Shown piece by piece: positions 13,602 through 23,404 of a stretch of 64,000 nucleotides of DNA. The notes beneath the pieces were generated by a model. The model made no database searches. It worked only from the letters and a program-made list of their open reading frames with translations, and had not been told where the DNA came from. This DNA comes from Symsagittifera roscoffensis (taxonomy: Eukaryota; Xenacoelomorpha; Acoela; Convolutidae): contig NC_087069.1 of the NCBI RefSeq assembly GCF_963678635.1, forward strand, positions 10,625,206-10,689,205, in the 5' to 3' direction. Position numbers and translations under genes: made by a program. Each line of letters begins with the position of its first letter. Position 1 is the first letter of the stretch.

Positions 13602-16600
13602 ATGACGAGAGGTTTGAAACCACTACTTCTAGAAGTATTATTCTTCTGTTTAATTTCAATTGCATTTCAATTCGACTGCCCCGCTACCATGGAAAAAGTA
13701 GAGGGGGCAGCAGAAGATAGCTGTTATAGTTTGCTAGATTTGGGCGGAATGGAGTACCCGATGGCGAGCTTGTATTGTCAGGTGTCAATTACTACAGGAG
13801 AGTGAATCCATTTAAAAAAAATTAAAAAGATTTTAAAACCAGAAAAGTGGAGTCTTTTAAAATAATAACGTTGTTGAAAGCATCAATGGCTGATTTCTTA
13901 AGCTTTTTGCTTATTTCAAAATGAGCGCTTGTTAATGAGAAACTGGCATAACATGAAAAAAGAACAAAACATATGAAAACCCCAAGTTTTTCATTATTTA
14001 AGTTGTTGCGTTTTTTGAAACTTTGAATTCTATTTTTTTTTTATTAGTTCTTTCATTTAAATGAATTAAGAATCAAGTGAAAACTGAATAAACAGAAAAT
14101 GATGATTTAAATGGAATTCAATCTCATTCAGAGGTGGGAGCAGCACAGATTGTGATTCCGAAGAACGTTGGGGAGCTGCAGGTAGTCCTCACTGAACAGC
14201 AGTGCTTCATGTTTAACCTAGGCGTCGTAGTTATTGGCATACAAGCGAAAAAGCCAACAAAAAATTGTATTTAAAAAAGAACTTTTTGGGCCAAAATGGA
14301 ACAAGAATTCACATATGAAAGCAAAAATGATGAATGAAAGCTGTCATTTTACTTTGTTTCAAGTTTTGATACTCAGATTAAAAAAAAACTATATATTTTT
14401 AGAATAAAAGCTTTTGAGAACACCAGCTTTGCACCAGATTTTCAATTGTGAAATTCATTTCGTCAACTGTCAAAACAACACAGTACAGTACCTAGAACGA
14501 GTCAGTTCATTTGGTTTAAAATATACAAAGGAAACAAGGTCACTTTTTCGTGGTTTTTTCTGAGACCATTTTTTGTATTAAAAACTAATTTTGAGTTGTT
14601 ATTCACCTCATTTGCCGTGTCCAGCGAATGAAACGAGAGGATTTGTTAAGATAACAGTTTTGTAAGTGGACTTTTAAGTAGACGGTTCGCACAATTTTTT
14701 GAGTGCTTTTCACAAACCTATATGAACTTTGATTTCGATTCTTTGACTGGACATTATGAATGGTTCCCTAAAAACACGTAGGCGAACAATATACCAATGT
14801 CCTATGTGTCTATTTATTTTTTCTCGTTCAATCGTTTAGCCAATAAAAACTATACTTTATGTTAAAGCCGTACCAAAAATTATTTTTATTTCTGACCTGG
14901 AATACTTTATACCTAATCTAATCTTCTGGTCAGCTAAGCAGGGATTTTCTTAAAATTTTTTATTTCTCATCAAAAATTAGCTGAATCTAGGAAAAGTCTA
15001 TGTGGAAAAAGTCTCCGGCTGGGTCTCAAACTCCCGACCTTCAATTTTCTGGGTGATTGTTCGAACCACTAGGCCACATCACCTGCTACTGTAGTAAGCT
15101 CTTTTTCCTTCGCGCCCCCCACCTGCAAAATTTTACAAATGAAAAATTTGTTCATATTGTCACATTACTCGATTGTTATGAAAATTGGCAAACGGACTAA
15201 TAAGGCCGGCCTTGGCAAACATATTTGGTCTTTATAATTAACCTTGTAAAACCATTCGTTACACCATAACATTGATGCTGGTGTGAGGTGGGGGGGGGGA
15301 AGGAAAAAGAGCCATGTGGTATAGTTATAGCGACCTAATGCAAAGCAACACTTGTTATATTAAGTGTTAATTTGCATTGTACTGCTACGGCTATTGTGTA
15401 TACTCGAAGCATGTTTATCTCGTTGCGGTTGAGCAGTAAACTTATTTCTGGTTATTTTTTTCCAGAGATTGTTTATTTCTAAACTAAGAAAGAAATGAAA
15501 TAGATCATTTCTGTACAGAAAACACACGAAACTTGGCTAGGTATTTTATTTAACATTTCTATCTAGAAAGACAGCCTTCGCTGCGTACGGGAGGAACAAA
15601 AGGAGCTTTCACGCTCAGATAAATTACCCTGTTTTTCGGCTTGATTTTGAAGATATTTTTCCATATCAAAGGGATATGCGGATAATTCCAAGCAAAGTCC
15701 ATTTCTTTAAATAAAATTGAAATACTTTTGCGGAGCAAACAAAAACAAACAAAAAATAGCACAACCTTCTGTAAATTATATAGTTTCACTCTGCTTGTGA
15801 ATCTTTTTAACAGTTTGCTGCAAGTCATACGCAATTACCGACCAAGGCCCACTTTTTTTGTTAACAGGCACTAGTAAAGTTTGTTCTGTCCAAAGGCATT
15901 CCAACTGCAGGCCAGTCCGGCTTCTGGGTCAACTACCGAAGGGATGAACCAGCTCCCTTGGAGGATGACGGAAGTTTGTCAGCCAACAACTCAATGATAC
16001 GAAAAGACCGATCGCAGTTCGTCGACCGAATCGAACTCAAGGCGAATTTATTCACTATTTGAACAAGCGCAGAGGGTCTCGTTTTTTATTCACATCCAAA
16101 CGTAGATTGATAGCAAGAAACAGCCATTAATAATGGAATTATACTGACATCTCATTAGGAAAAATTATAATCTTTATAACTTTATTATAGATTATGTTGA
16201 AAAAACTACAGCTGCACATCCCTGGTCGATGGGTATTGAAATAATCGTTCTCAGATAGTTTTAGTTTTGATGGTCAATCACCATTTAAAAGTTAATAGGA
16301 ACAACTCCCATCATAGAAAAGTAGCACATAAACACACAACACACGCACAAGCGCTGAAACTTGCCATAAAAAATCATACCAAAAACAGTATTTGCACAGT
16401 ATTAGTTTTTTTTTGAAACTCGTAATTTTGCGATACACTTTCAAACTCATTTTTACCGCTTATATAGATTTTTCTCAGTATTGCCACTGCCTATCAAAAA
16501 ATTATAGCCCCTCACGGCAAGGCGATGATTCTGCCATGTTTTTCAGATGAGTTTTTCGGATGAGTTACGCTTCAAAAGATATTCACTGAATGAATAATTT

Positions 16601-18143
16601 AGTTCAGAACATAAATGCGATAGAACGAATATTGCTAATTTTATTTGCACAATCGACTGGCTTACTTTTTTGTCTAGATTTTTCAGTGATGAGATAACTG
16701 AAAAAAAACGATACTTTCAATTTCTGTTCTGCAAAAAATTGTAAAGTTAGGCAATAAGCAAAGTATGGGATAAGTTGAAAATACCACCTAACGAGGTCAA
16801 ATTGTGAAATACACTTTGAAACTCCGAAACTCCGATTTTGTGAATAGTAAGAGGATGCAGCAACCGGACATCAGATTTGACTCGGAATCTGCACCCTGGC
16901 TATCTTTTTTTAAAAAAATTCTAGCTGTTTTGGATTCTGCGAACAAATACCTGCAGCACTGTATTGCTCGAAATTGCTCCAAAAACAACTAACTTTGCTA
17001 AAATCGCAAAAAAATTTGCGAAACTCCAGATGGTTTGCCGAACCATTGTTTAAAGAAAAATATAATTCTGATCGAAAACTGCGCTGTCGTGGAATCCGTA
17101 ATCATAACTGAAACCGCAACATTTCAAATTTATTTGTTTCAAAAAAAAAACGGTTCGAAAGAAACTACCAGCTTGCCACCTAGACTTTTCGACTTTTTAG
17201 TCCTGGTAACGCACCAATTAAGACCATCAGCAGTTCGGATAAAACTCCAATGAAAATCAGCATATCAGCAATTAGAATTATAGTCATCAAAACATTAATT
17301 AGGATATGAGTCACAGTCAGCAACTACCATAGAAGAAAAGTCACCATATCAGCTGTACTTAGAATAGAAATTCTTTAAAAAAACAAGTCTTCTAAAATTG
17401 GCATATCAGTTTCCGTTCTAAGTATATTCAGGTTGATTATCCAACAAAAACGTATTCTGTCTTGTAACTTTTAAAATTGAACAATTAACCAAAAAGCTGA
17501 AAAAAAAACAATTTTCGGAGTTTCAAAGTGTATTTTAGAATTAAAGCAGGTGCGTCATAGATTAGAGCTCATCAGTGTATTAAGATTTGTTATTGCATTC
17601 ATTGACAATGGTTATGACCTTGCATTTAAATTCCGCACTGGCAAAAATATTACTTCTGAGTTTGTTTACATTTCCGAAGTCCAGAACAACTAGCTATATT
17701 CGCTCGCTGCGGAACCCGCGATAAAACTAATGTATTGACAACATTTAGTATACTAGTATTCAGTTTGCTAGTATTTGTGCACACAAATTTTGTTAGCAGA
17801 AACCATTTACATTTTGGAAAAAGTTTGAAGACTTGTTTCTGGTGTCCAATGACCTACACGCACCGAAGGGCGCACCTATCCAGTGCACATTGTGGCCTCA
17901 TAATGCAAACTTAAGTAATTGTTTTTTAGCCACAAAACGCTTGATCTGTTTCAGGTGATGCCAGATGAGCTGTGGCGAGCTGAATCGCAGCCAGGAGACC
18001 AGACCGATGACAGAGACGAACAGTGCGTTGCCCAGAGTTACCCTGGAAACCCGTTCCATCAGGGGCTGGACGACTTCGCTTGTTCAGGATATGAATTGCA
18101 TAATGCTCTTTGCGAAGTGAAGCTGGGGCCACCTCCAGCATAA
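13602..18143 (+). CDS. Secreted C-type lectin domain protein, at least four exons
   Basis: Exon 1 (13602-13781) encodes a start methionine, a hydrophobic signal peptide (L-L-L-E-V-L-F-F-C-L-I) and the start of a C-type lectin domain (CTLD): C-P, then C-Y-S-L, then M-A-S-L-Y-C-Q before a CAG/GT donor. Exon 2 (about 14134-14181) supplies G-A-A-Q-I-V-I-P-K-N. Exon 3 opens at 15868 after TTAACAG and supplies A-L-V-K-F-V and F-W-V-N-Y-R-R; it stays open to 16059 and its donor is unresolved. Exon 4 (17955-18143) follows TTTCAG and supplies W-R-A-E-S-Q-P, E-Q-C-V, D-D-F-A-C and A-L-C-E-V, then a TAA. The conserved Cys and Trp order and the shared phase-0 junctions are strong support. I see no EPN or QPD sugar-binding triplet, so sugar binding is uncertain. 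Such proteins are usually secreted recognition or defence molecules. Expression and intactness are unproven; an unseen exon is possible. Confidence 0.68.
15011..15090 (-). repeat. tRNA-like sequence, probable SINE head
   Basis: On the - strand, TGGCCTAGTGG (15076-15066) matches the Pol III A-box consensus. GAGTTTGAGACCC (15033-15021) sits at tRNA-like spacing and resembles a B box. The arm between can pair as an anticodon-like stem (CAAT with ATTG), but the overall cloverleaf is poor. It lies in the third position of the lectin gene's introns, antisense to the gene. It is best read as a tRNA-derived SINE head or a tRNA pseudogene, not a working tRNA. Confidence 0.5.
16060..17954. other. Last intron of the lectin gene
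   Basis: This is AT-rich sequence with no supportable gene. Overlapping antisense ORFs of about 62 codons at 16797-16992 look random. A missing small CTLD exon could lie here, but I could not find one with good splice sites. Confidence 0.35.
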
Positions 18144-19476
18144 TGAAGAACTACAAATATAGTAAACTTCATCTCTGGTCGGTGTCGAGTCATCTGAAGG
18201 TGGAAATCGGACATGTTAGAAATCATTATGTGTTGGGTTAATATCTAATTCTGGAGATAATTTGATATTCTTTACTTCTTTGTTAGCATTGTATTCAAAT
18301 TGAGTCTGATATAAATTCACAGGGATTTGAATATTTTTTTTCGAACGTTAAGAAAAATTCAATTTTTGAAGAAGGCGCATATTTCAAGTTCAACAGACAA
18401 GAACTATTAGTTTTTTAAACACTCCTTTCCTAAATTGACTCAAAAATTAAACTGAGCATTTAATATTAAATATTGAAAAATTGAACTATATCAAAAAATT
18501 TTCTAGCAAAATCTATTAGAGACCCATTAAGGCGCAGTCAGAGTGTTCACGGCTTTCTGACCTAAATAATCGAGCAATCATTGTTCCTTTTAAAATTCCA
18601 TTTTTTTTCAATGCTCACGGCAACTTAGAATCATTTAGAAGCCTTATCAGCATAAATCGGAAAACTGCAAGAAACAAGAATCATTTTCTTGTCGGAGAAC
18701 CGATCTTAGGGAATTTAAAAAGGTTGAAATCGCATTTTAAACTGAACTGAGATTATACAATCATGTTCCGACATCCTAATTTCATATTTTGGGACATATA
18801 TGGAGTTTTAGAGGAAAAGTTAATCTAAAACGGACGTTTAAATTGCCTATTAATAAATTAAAAATTAAAAATAATGAATTTAAAAAATAAATTGTCTATT
18901 TAGTCTCGTTTTTATCGGTAGTCCCTTAGTCTGGACATTCAAGTCAAGCCTGTCCTAACCAATCCAGTGATTTAAACGTAAATCAGGCTTCTTTGCTCTC
19001 TAGCCTAACCTCTATAAAGTTCAATCCATCGGATTTTCAAAGACCATAGATTTATTGTGTTTTGGTTTTTTGATGGTGAAAAACTTATTGGAACCGATAT
19101 CGTAAAGTATACTTCAGGTTAGGTGTCTTTATCTATACTTTTAGGGCAGTGTGACGAGTATTTGAGAAATATTGCCCGGAGATTGGAATTTATGAGGAGG
19201 TTTTGGTTGTTCCCTGCTGTATCTACATTCCAGATATTTTTTGTACTCTCGATTTTAGAGAAGAAAAGCCGTTAGCCCTTTTTTAGCCTAATTTTGCTGT
19301 AATTTTGTTCCAGTGAGCCATTTCTTTAAATTGCTCTTTTCGAAATCATTACTTTTTGTATACTGGATGAGTCCGAATCACTATGTTCTAATGGGCTTCA
19401 AATGATCATGAATGCTCGTACAAGCTGGAAAAAAAATGTTTTTTGAGAACATCCAGAAACCCTTTCTGAAACAAGA
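18144..19476. other. Intergenic, nothing recognised
   Basis: This stretch runs from the lectin stop codon to the retroelement insertion site. It is AT-rich, with no ORF of note and no obvious repeat. Confidence 0.4.
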
Positions 19477-19480
19477 AATT
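19477..19480. repeat. Target-site duplication AATT (left)
   Basis: AATT directly precedes the TG of the left LTR and also directly follows the CA of the right LTR at 37150-37153. A 4 bp duplication is usual for Ty3/Gypsy integrases. Confidence 0.75.
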
Positions 19481-19890
19481 TGAGTTAGGACCGATGTGGT
19501 TAACTCATAGAGTAATTTCGGATAGGTCACACCGTCTGCTCGTCACGCTATCTTACTTTCGGCCGGATAGATTCGTGCAACTTCTTGGTCTAATACCGAT
19601 CCTAATCTTACTCTTATACTATCTAGTCTCAGGTTGTTTAACTAGTCTCTGCTAGGCTCAATAGATCTAGGGTATACTGGTTTATTGCGGCTGCTGAAGT
19701 TCTCTTGGAGAGGCAACTAATTTCTAAGTTAAATTCAAATCTCTCTGGTGCTGAAATTACAAGTAATTTCAGCACTTACAAATAAGTGGGTTGTTAGTTA
19801 GATGGATCATGATTGGTTAACATTAAATACTTTACAGTGGTAAAATATCTAATTTATCCAATCATAAAATATAGTTTAGATCAGGTTCCA
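19481..19890 (-). repeat. 3' LTR
   Basis: This is a 410 bp LTR reading TGGAACC...ACTCA on the - strand. AATAAA (19686-19681) is a candidate poly(A) signal. A perfect inverted repeat with 13 bp arms and a 2-nt spacer (19748-19775) lies upstream of that signal. It is nearly identical to the right LTR. The sites inside suggest a normal U3-R-U5 organisation, but the R boundaries cannot be fixed. Confidence 0.9.
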
Positions 19891-19900
19891 CCCATCCGGG
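19891..19900 (-). promoter_or_regulatory. Short purine-rich tract next to 3' LTR (polypurine-tract position)
   Basis: On the - strand the bases just before the 3' LTR read CCGGATGGG, a short purine-rich run at the place where plus-strand priming occurs. It is weaker than a classic polypurine tract. Confidence 0.4.
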
Positions 19901-21486
19901 TTTTACAGAGTTTTTTAGAATTATCTTTCTGCAATTCAAAGGATGGTTGATGGACGTTGGTATTTGGCGAACATCGTACTCTTGTCCGGTTTCTCTTGTT
20001 AGAGAAGTTCCAGGACGCTGGAATGAGGGGCATCAATCGTTGGGTCTTCTTATGACAACGATGGTGTTTCCCAATGAAATCAATCTGATTTCAGAATGGT
20101 TTGCTATGACGGGTTTTTTTTATGTAGAGAACTTCTTTTGTGTTCGACCTCGTCTGGGAATGGCGTGGAGATTGTGCGTGGAGGGGATGCCTTGTTACTC
20201 GGATCTGTACGTATACTTGAACATCGAGGTGGTCATTGGTCTAGTTCAATGAAGTCCTTTTCTGCGAAGTCAAGTCGTACTCTAAATCCTTTGAGTTGTG
20301 ATTGTGGACGGCATATTGGTTGTGGTTGGCCATTCTTTTTCGAGTGTAGTGGGGTCATTTTGTCTTTGGATGTTCGTCTTTGGTGTTTTATGCTGATCTA
20401 TATACTGCAAGGTATAATTTACATTTTATAAAATTTTTATTAGTTCAGTGTTTTAATTATGATTTTGGTTAGTTGTTTTCACAAAAGCATTTTGTTTTAG
20501 TTCGGTTATTTTGAAGAGTTACTCACCCTTGAGTACCTCTTATTAAAAATAGAAGTGTGGTCACAAAGCGTGGATGTAGCGCGGTGGGTTAGGCCGGCTA
20601 TAGAGCATGCTCAGAACGTCCTCTCTGGTGGGTTAGGCCAGGAGTGGGAGTATGATTTCGTGCGGTTTCTCTGAGAGGTCCTGTTATGTGATAACGTTTT
20701 ATGTCGGATTTGTGGTGGTTTTTCTTATGTTTCGTTGGTTGTGTCCTTTTTTTCAAAAATCAAATTGTTTTTGTTATGGGTTTGTCTTTCGACTTTTTTG
20801 TGTTTTATTATTTCTTTCTTAGACTTTATAATAGTCTTCAAAAGAATAAATTATCCAGTTTTAAACTGGGTTAATCCGGTTTGGGTACCGTTGGTTTTCT
20901 TTTCTTAGTCATGCTGTTATTCTATGTTTTGTGGTGTTTAGTAAGCTGCGTTGGTTAGTTTTGTTTAGTATAAAATTCCTTTCCAACCGGGTTAAAGGAA
21001 AGTTTGAAATTTGTTATCGTGTGTTAGAATTGTTGAGTGTGAAAACTTGAAATTGAAATTCATTATTTAAACAATTCTTCGTGGGCGAGCTGTGCGAGTT
21101 TGGATAGAATTCTTGTGCGAGTGAATGAAAATTTCAAAAGGTTAGTACTACATTTTCGTCTTATCAATTTACTACATAGAATTTCAATTTTACTGCTAGT
21201 TTTGTGGAAAAATTAAGTTACAAAATTTCATCATTATTAGAATTACTGCTTATGGGGAAACAATTTATAAATTAATTTACTACATTGGTATGAATTTTAT
21301 TATATTTATCTAGTGCAAAATATTAATAGAGTTTAGAAGAATTCGAAGAAGTTTTTTATTTTTTCTTTTTCTTTTGTGTTTTTGCAGATGATCGTGGGAT
21401 GAAGACTAAAAATCTAAATGAGACATGAATAAAGAATGGTTAGTTTTAATTTGAATTTATTAGTGAAGAATATGTATAATTTATAC
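19891..21486 (-). other. Long 3' untranslated region of the element
   Basis: About 1.6 kb lies between the stop of the 601-aa ORF and the 3' LTR without a supportable gene. On the + strand it is T/G-rich and holds two copies of ggtgggttaggcc (about 20581 and 20628). Overlapping + strand ORFs at 19947-20431 have no features of real proteins. Confidence 0.5.
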
Positions 21487-23292
21487 TTACCTGTTAGTCG
21501 TCGGGGAAAAAACGTGGGGGAAGATGTCGTGTATTATGTCGGAGTTTGTTAGTAATTTTGCTAGTATGCGAATGATGTTTTTAGTTTGAAGCAGTGGCCA
21601 TAGCAATTGAAGTGCTTTAATAGTTTTTAGTTCTTCAGTGCCAACTGCAAACTCATAAGGTGTATTTTGAATGAGATTATATAATTTGTGATTGTATTTA
21701 GTTTTGTGGATGAATTCTAATATTGGGATTTCTATAGGTTGGATAAATTCATGTGGGATAAGGAAGGGTCTGGATTCGTCTGCGTTAAAGGTCTTCGTGA
21801 TGGGACAAAATATATACATTTGGGTTATGGGATCATAATTGCGAAGAATACCGTGAAGGTTAGTATCTTTGATGCAATATGTGAAATTAAGAAAAAATGG
21901 TGAAGTGTATTTAGAGTTAAGAAACTGAAAACGGTGGTCTGGTTGTCTTGATCGAGTGTGTAGGTCAAAATGATTTTGAATGAAGCGATAATATGTATAT
22001 GTGTGGGTTTGTTTAGTGCGTAACATAATGTCGTGTGAGCAGTGCAAATCGCGTTCATGTGGTGCAAGGAAATTGAAGGTTAGTGAAAATAATTGAAATC
22101 TTTCTTTAAAACTTTCGTAAGCTTGCATGTCGGTTAGTGCTTCAGAAATGACGTGGTCGAATTTGCGATCAAATATATTGAGTGTAAATACATATGGTGT
22201 TTTGATGAAGAATTTTTCTGTGATTTGTGGGTTAGCGAAGCGATCATCATCTAAAAATTGGTCTTGGTTAGCTCGGATGATGTTATGATCGTAATATTCT
22301 AGCGTATATTCGTTAGCTCGGGGTGCAGTGAATGTTTTTAGTGACTTTTTATATCCTATATAAGTAAATTGTCTATGTGTTAGTGGTGTGGTGAGTCGGT
22401 ATAGCATATCTTGATTTCTTTCTATATTGATATGAGTATTAGGTAATGGTAGGCAAAGGGGATTAGTAAAATTATAATATGATGTCCAATGAAGTGTAGG
22501 CATTAAAACATGTTCATCTACAAAACTACGTGTGTCGTTAATGTCATGAGGAGTATATTGTGGAAATGAAGGTAAGGTGATTGCTAGAAAATCTTTCGTG
22601 TTAGTGTGATTTGGATGATTAATATATTCACGGGCTGTTCCTGGTTTTGTTGGAAATGGATGGTTTGGGAATTTTCTTTTGAAAGTGCGATAAGCTCTAT
22701 TAGTGCTATTTGATGATTCGGTGGATGTGGATGATTGTGCTAATGATGCGGTATAAGCTGAAGAGGGTGTAGGGGTAGGTGGGTTTGATGATTCTATTGT
22801 GGAAGAAATCTGATTTATATTGGGGGTGTCAAAGTGTAATGGTTGTTGTTGTAGGGTGATAAAATTATCTAGTTCTTGGGAGATTTGGGGAATATCTGGA
22901 GAATTGGATGATCGGTCTGAATGAAATGAAGAGTAGGTTGGGGTGACTTGTGAAGCGTAAGAAGGTGTAGAAATGGATGGGAGTGGGTTATTTGGTGGGA
23001 TTGGTTGAAAAGGGGGTGTTGAAAAAATTGAGGAGTTGGTTCGAAAATTATTGGATGGAGATGGTTCAGAGTCTGCAAATTCATCAGGGGTTTCAATATT
23101 AGGGTTATTGAGTTGTGAAATGGAGTATAAAACTGAAATATTTGAATTAGTGTCTGAATTCATGCCTGATGTTATATTACTAGTTGGGAAATCGGGTGGC
23201 GGGAAAGCAAAAAGTGGAATTATTGTAATTGGAGTGTTGAGGTTGGTTGGATGGGAATTTGAGCGGTGTAGGAATCCAAGTTGTCGGCTCAT
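21487..23292 (-). CDS. Intact 601-aa orphan ORF downstream of env
   Basis: This is the second-longest open frame in the element, and no stop interrupts it although gag, pol and env around it are damaged. Residues 1-220 are low complexity, rich in Pro, Ser, Thr, Asn and Gln. Residues 225-601 look like a folded domain, rich in aromatic residues with scattered Cys and His (for example R-D-L-H-C-S-H-D) and an amphipathic C-terminus (L-L-W-P-L-L, I-I-R-I-L-A-K-L-L). No signal peptide, membrane segment or known catalytic motif is evident. It starts 110 bp after the env stop and is followed only by the 3' UTR and LTR. The position is that of an accessory gene of a complex retroelement. I do not recognise the family. 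Confidence 0.7.
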   Translation of the reverse strand: MSRQLGFLHRSNSHPTNLNTPITIIPLFAFPPPDFPTSNITSGMNSDTNSNISVLYSISQLNNPNIETPDEFADSEPSPSNNFRTNSSIFSTPPFQPIPPNNPLPSISTPSYASQVTPTYSSFHSDRSSNSPDIPQISQELDNFITLQQQPLHFDTPNINQISSTIESSNPPTPTPSSAYTASLAQSSTSTESSNSTNRAYRTFKRKFPNHPFPTKPGTAREYINHPNHTNTKDFLAITLPSFPQYTPHDINDTRSFVDEHVLMPTLHWTSYYNFTNPLCLPLPNTHINIERNQDMLYRLTTPLTHRQFTYIGYKKSLKTFTAPRANEYTLEYYDHNIIRANQDQFLDDDRFANPQITEKFFIKTPYVFTLNIFDRKFDHVISEALTDMQAYESFKERFQLFSLTFNFLAPHERDLHCSHDIMLRTKQTHTYTYYRFIQNHFDLHTRSRQPDHRFQFLNSKYTSPFFLNFTYCIKDTNLHGILRNYDPITQMYIFCPITKTFNADESRPFLIPHEFIQPIEIPILEFIHKTKYNHKLYNLIQNTPYEFAVGTEELKTIKALQLLWPLLQTKNIIRILAKLLTNSDIIHDIFPHVFSPTTNR

Positions 23293-23404
23293 CGTGGGCT
23301 AAAAAAATTATTATTTTGAGACTGAAAAGCGGTGGTATGGGGTTGTTCTATAATTTGTTCATATGTATTTTCATCTTGTGAATGATGTGTCATTATATGT
23401 TGAT

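Noticed and set aside
15011-15090. Functional tRNA gene
   Set aside because: Promoter boxes fit, but acceptor and D arms do not pair convincingly.
16797-16992. Overlapping ORFs of about 62 codons on both strands
   Set aside because: Mutually antisense, with no domain or splice support; likely chance in AT-rich intron DNA.
19947-20431. + strand ORFs in the retroelement 3' UTR
   Set aside because: Opposite to all element genes, with no recognisable domain.
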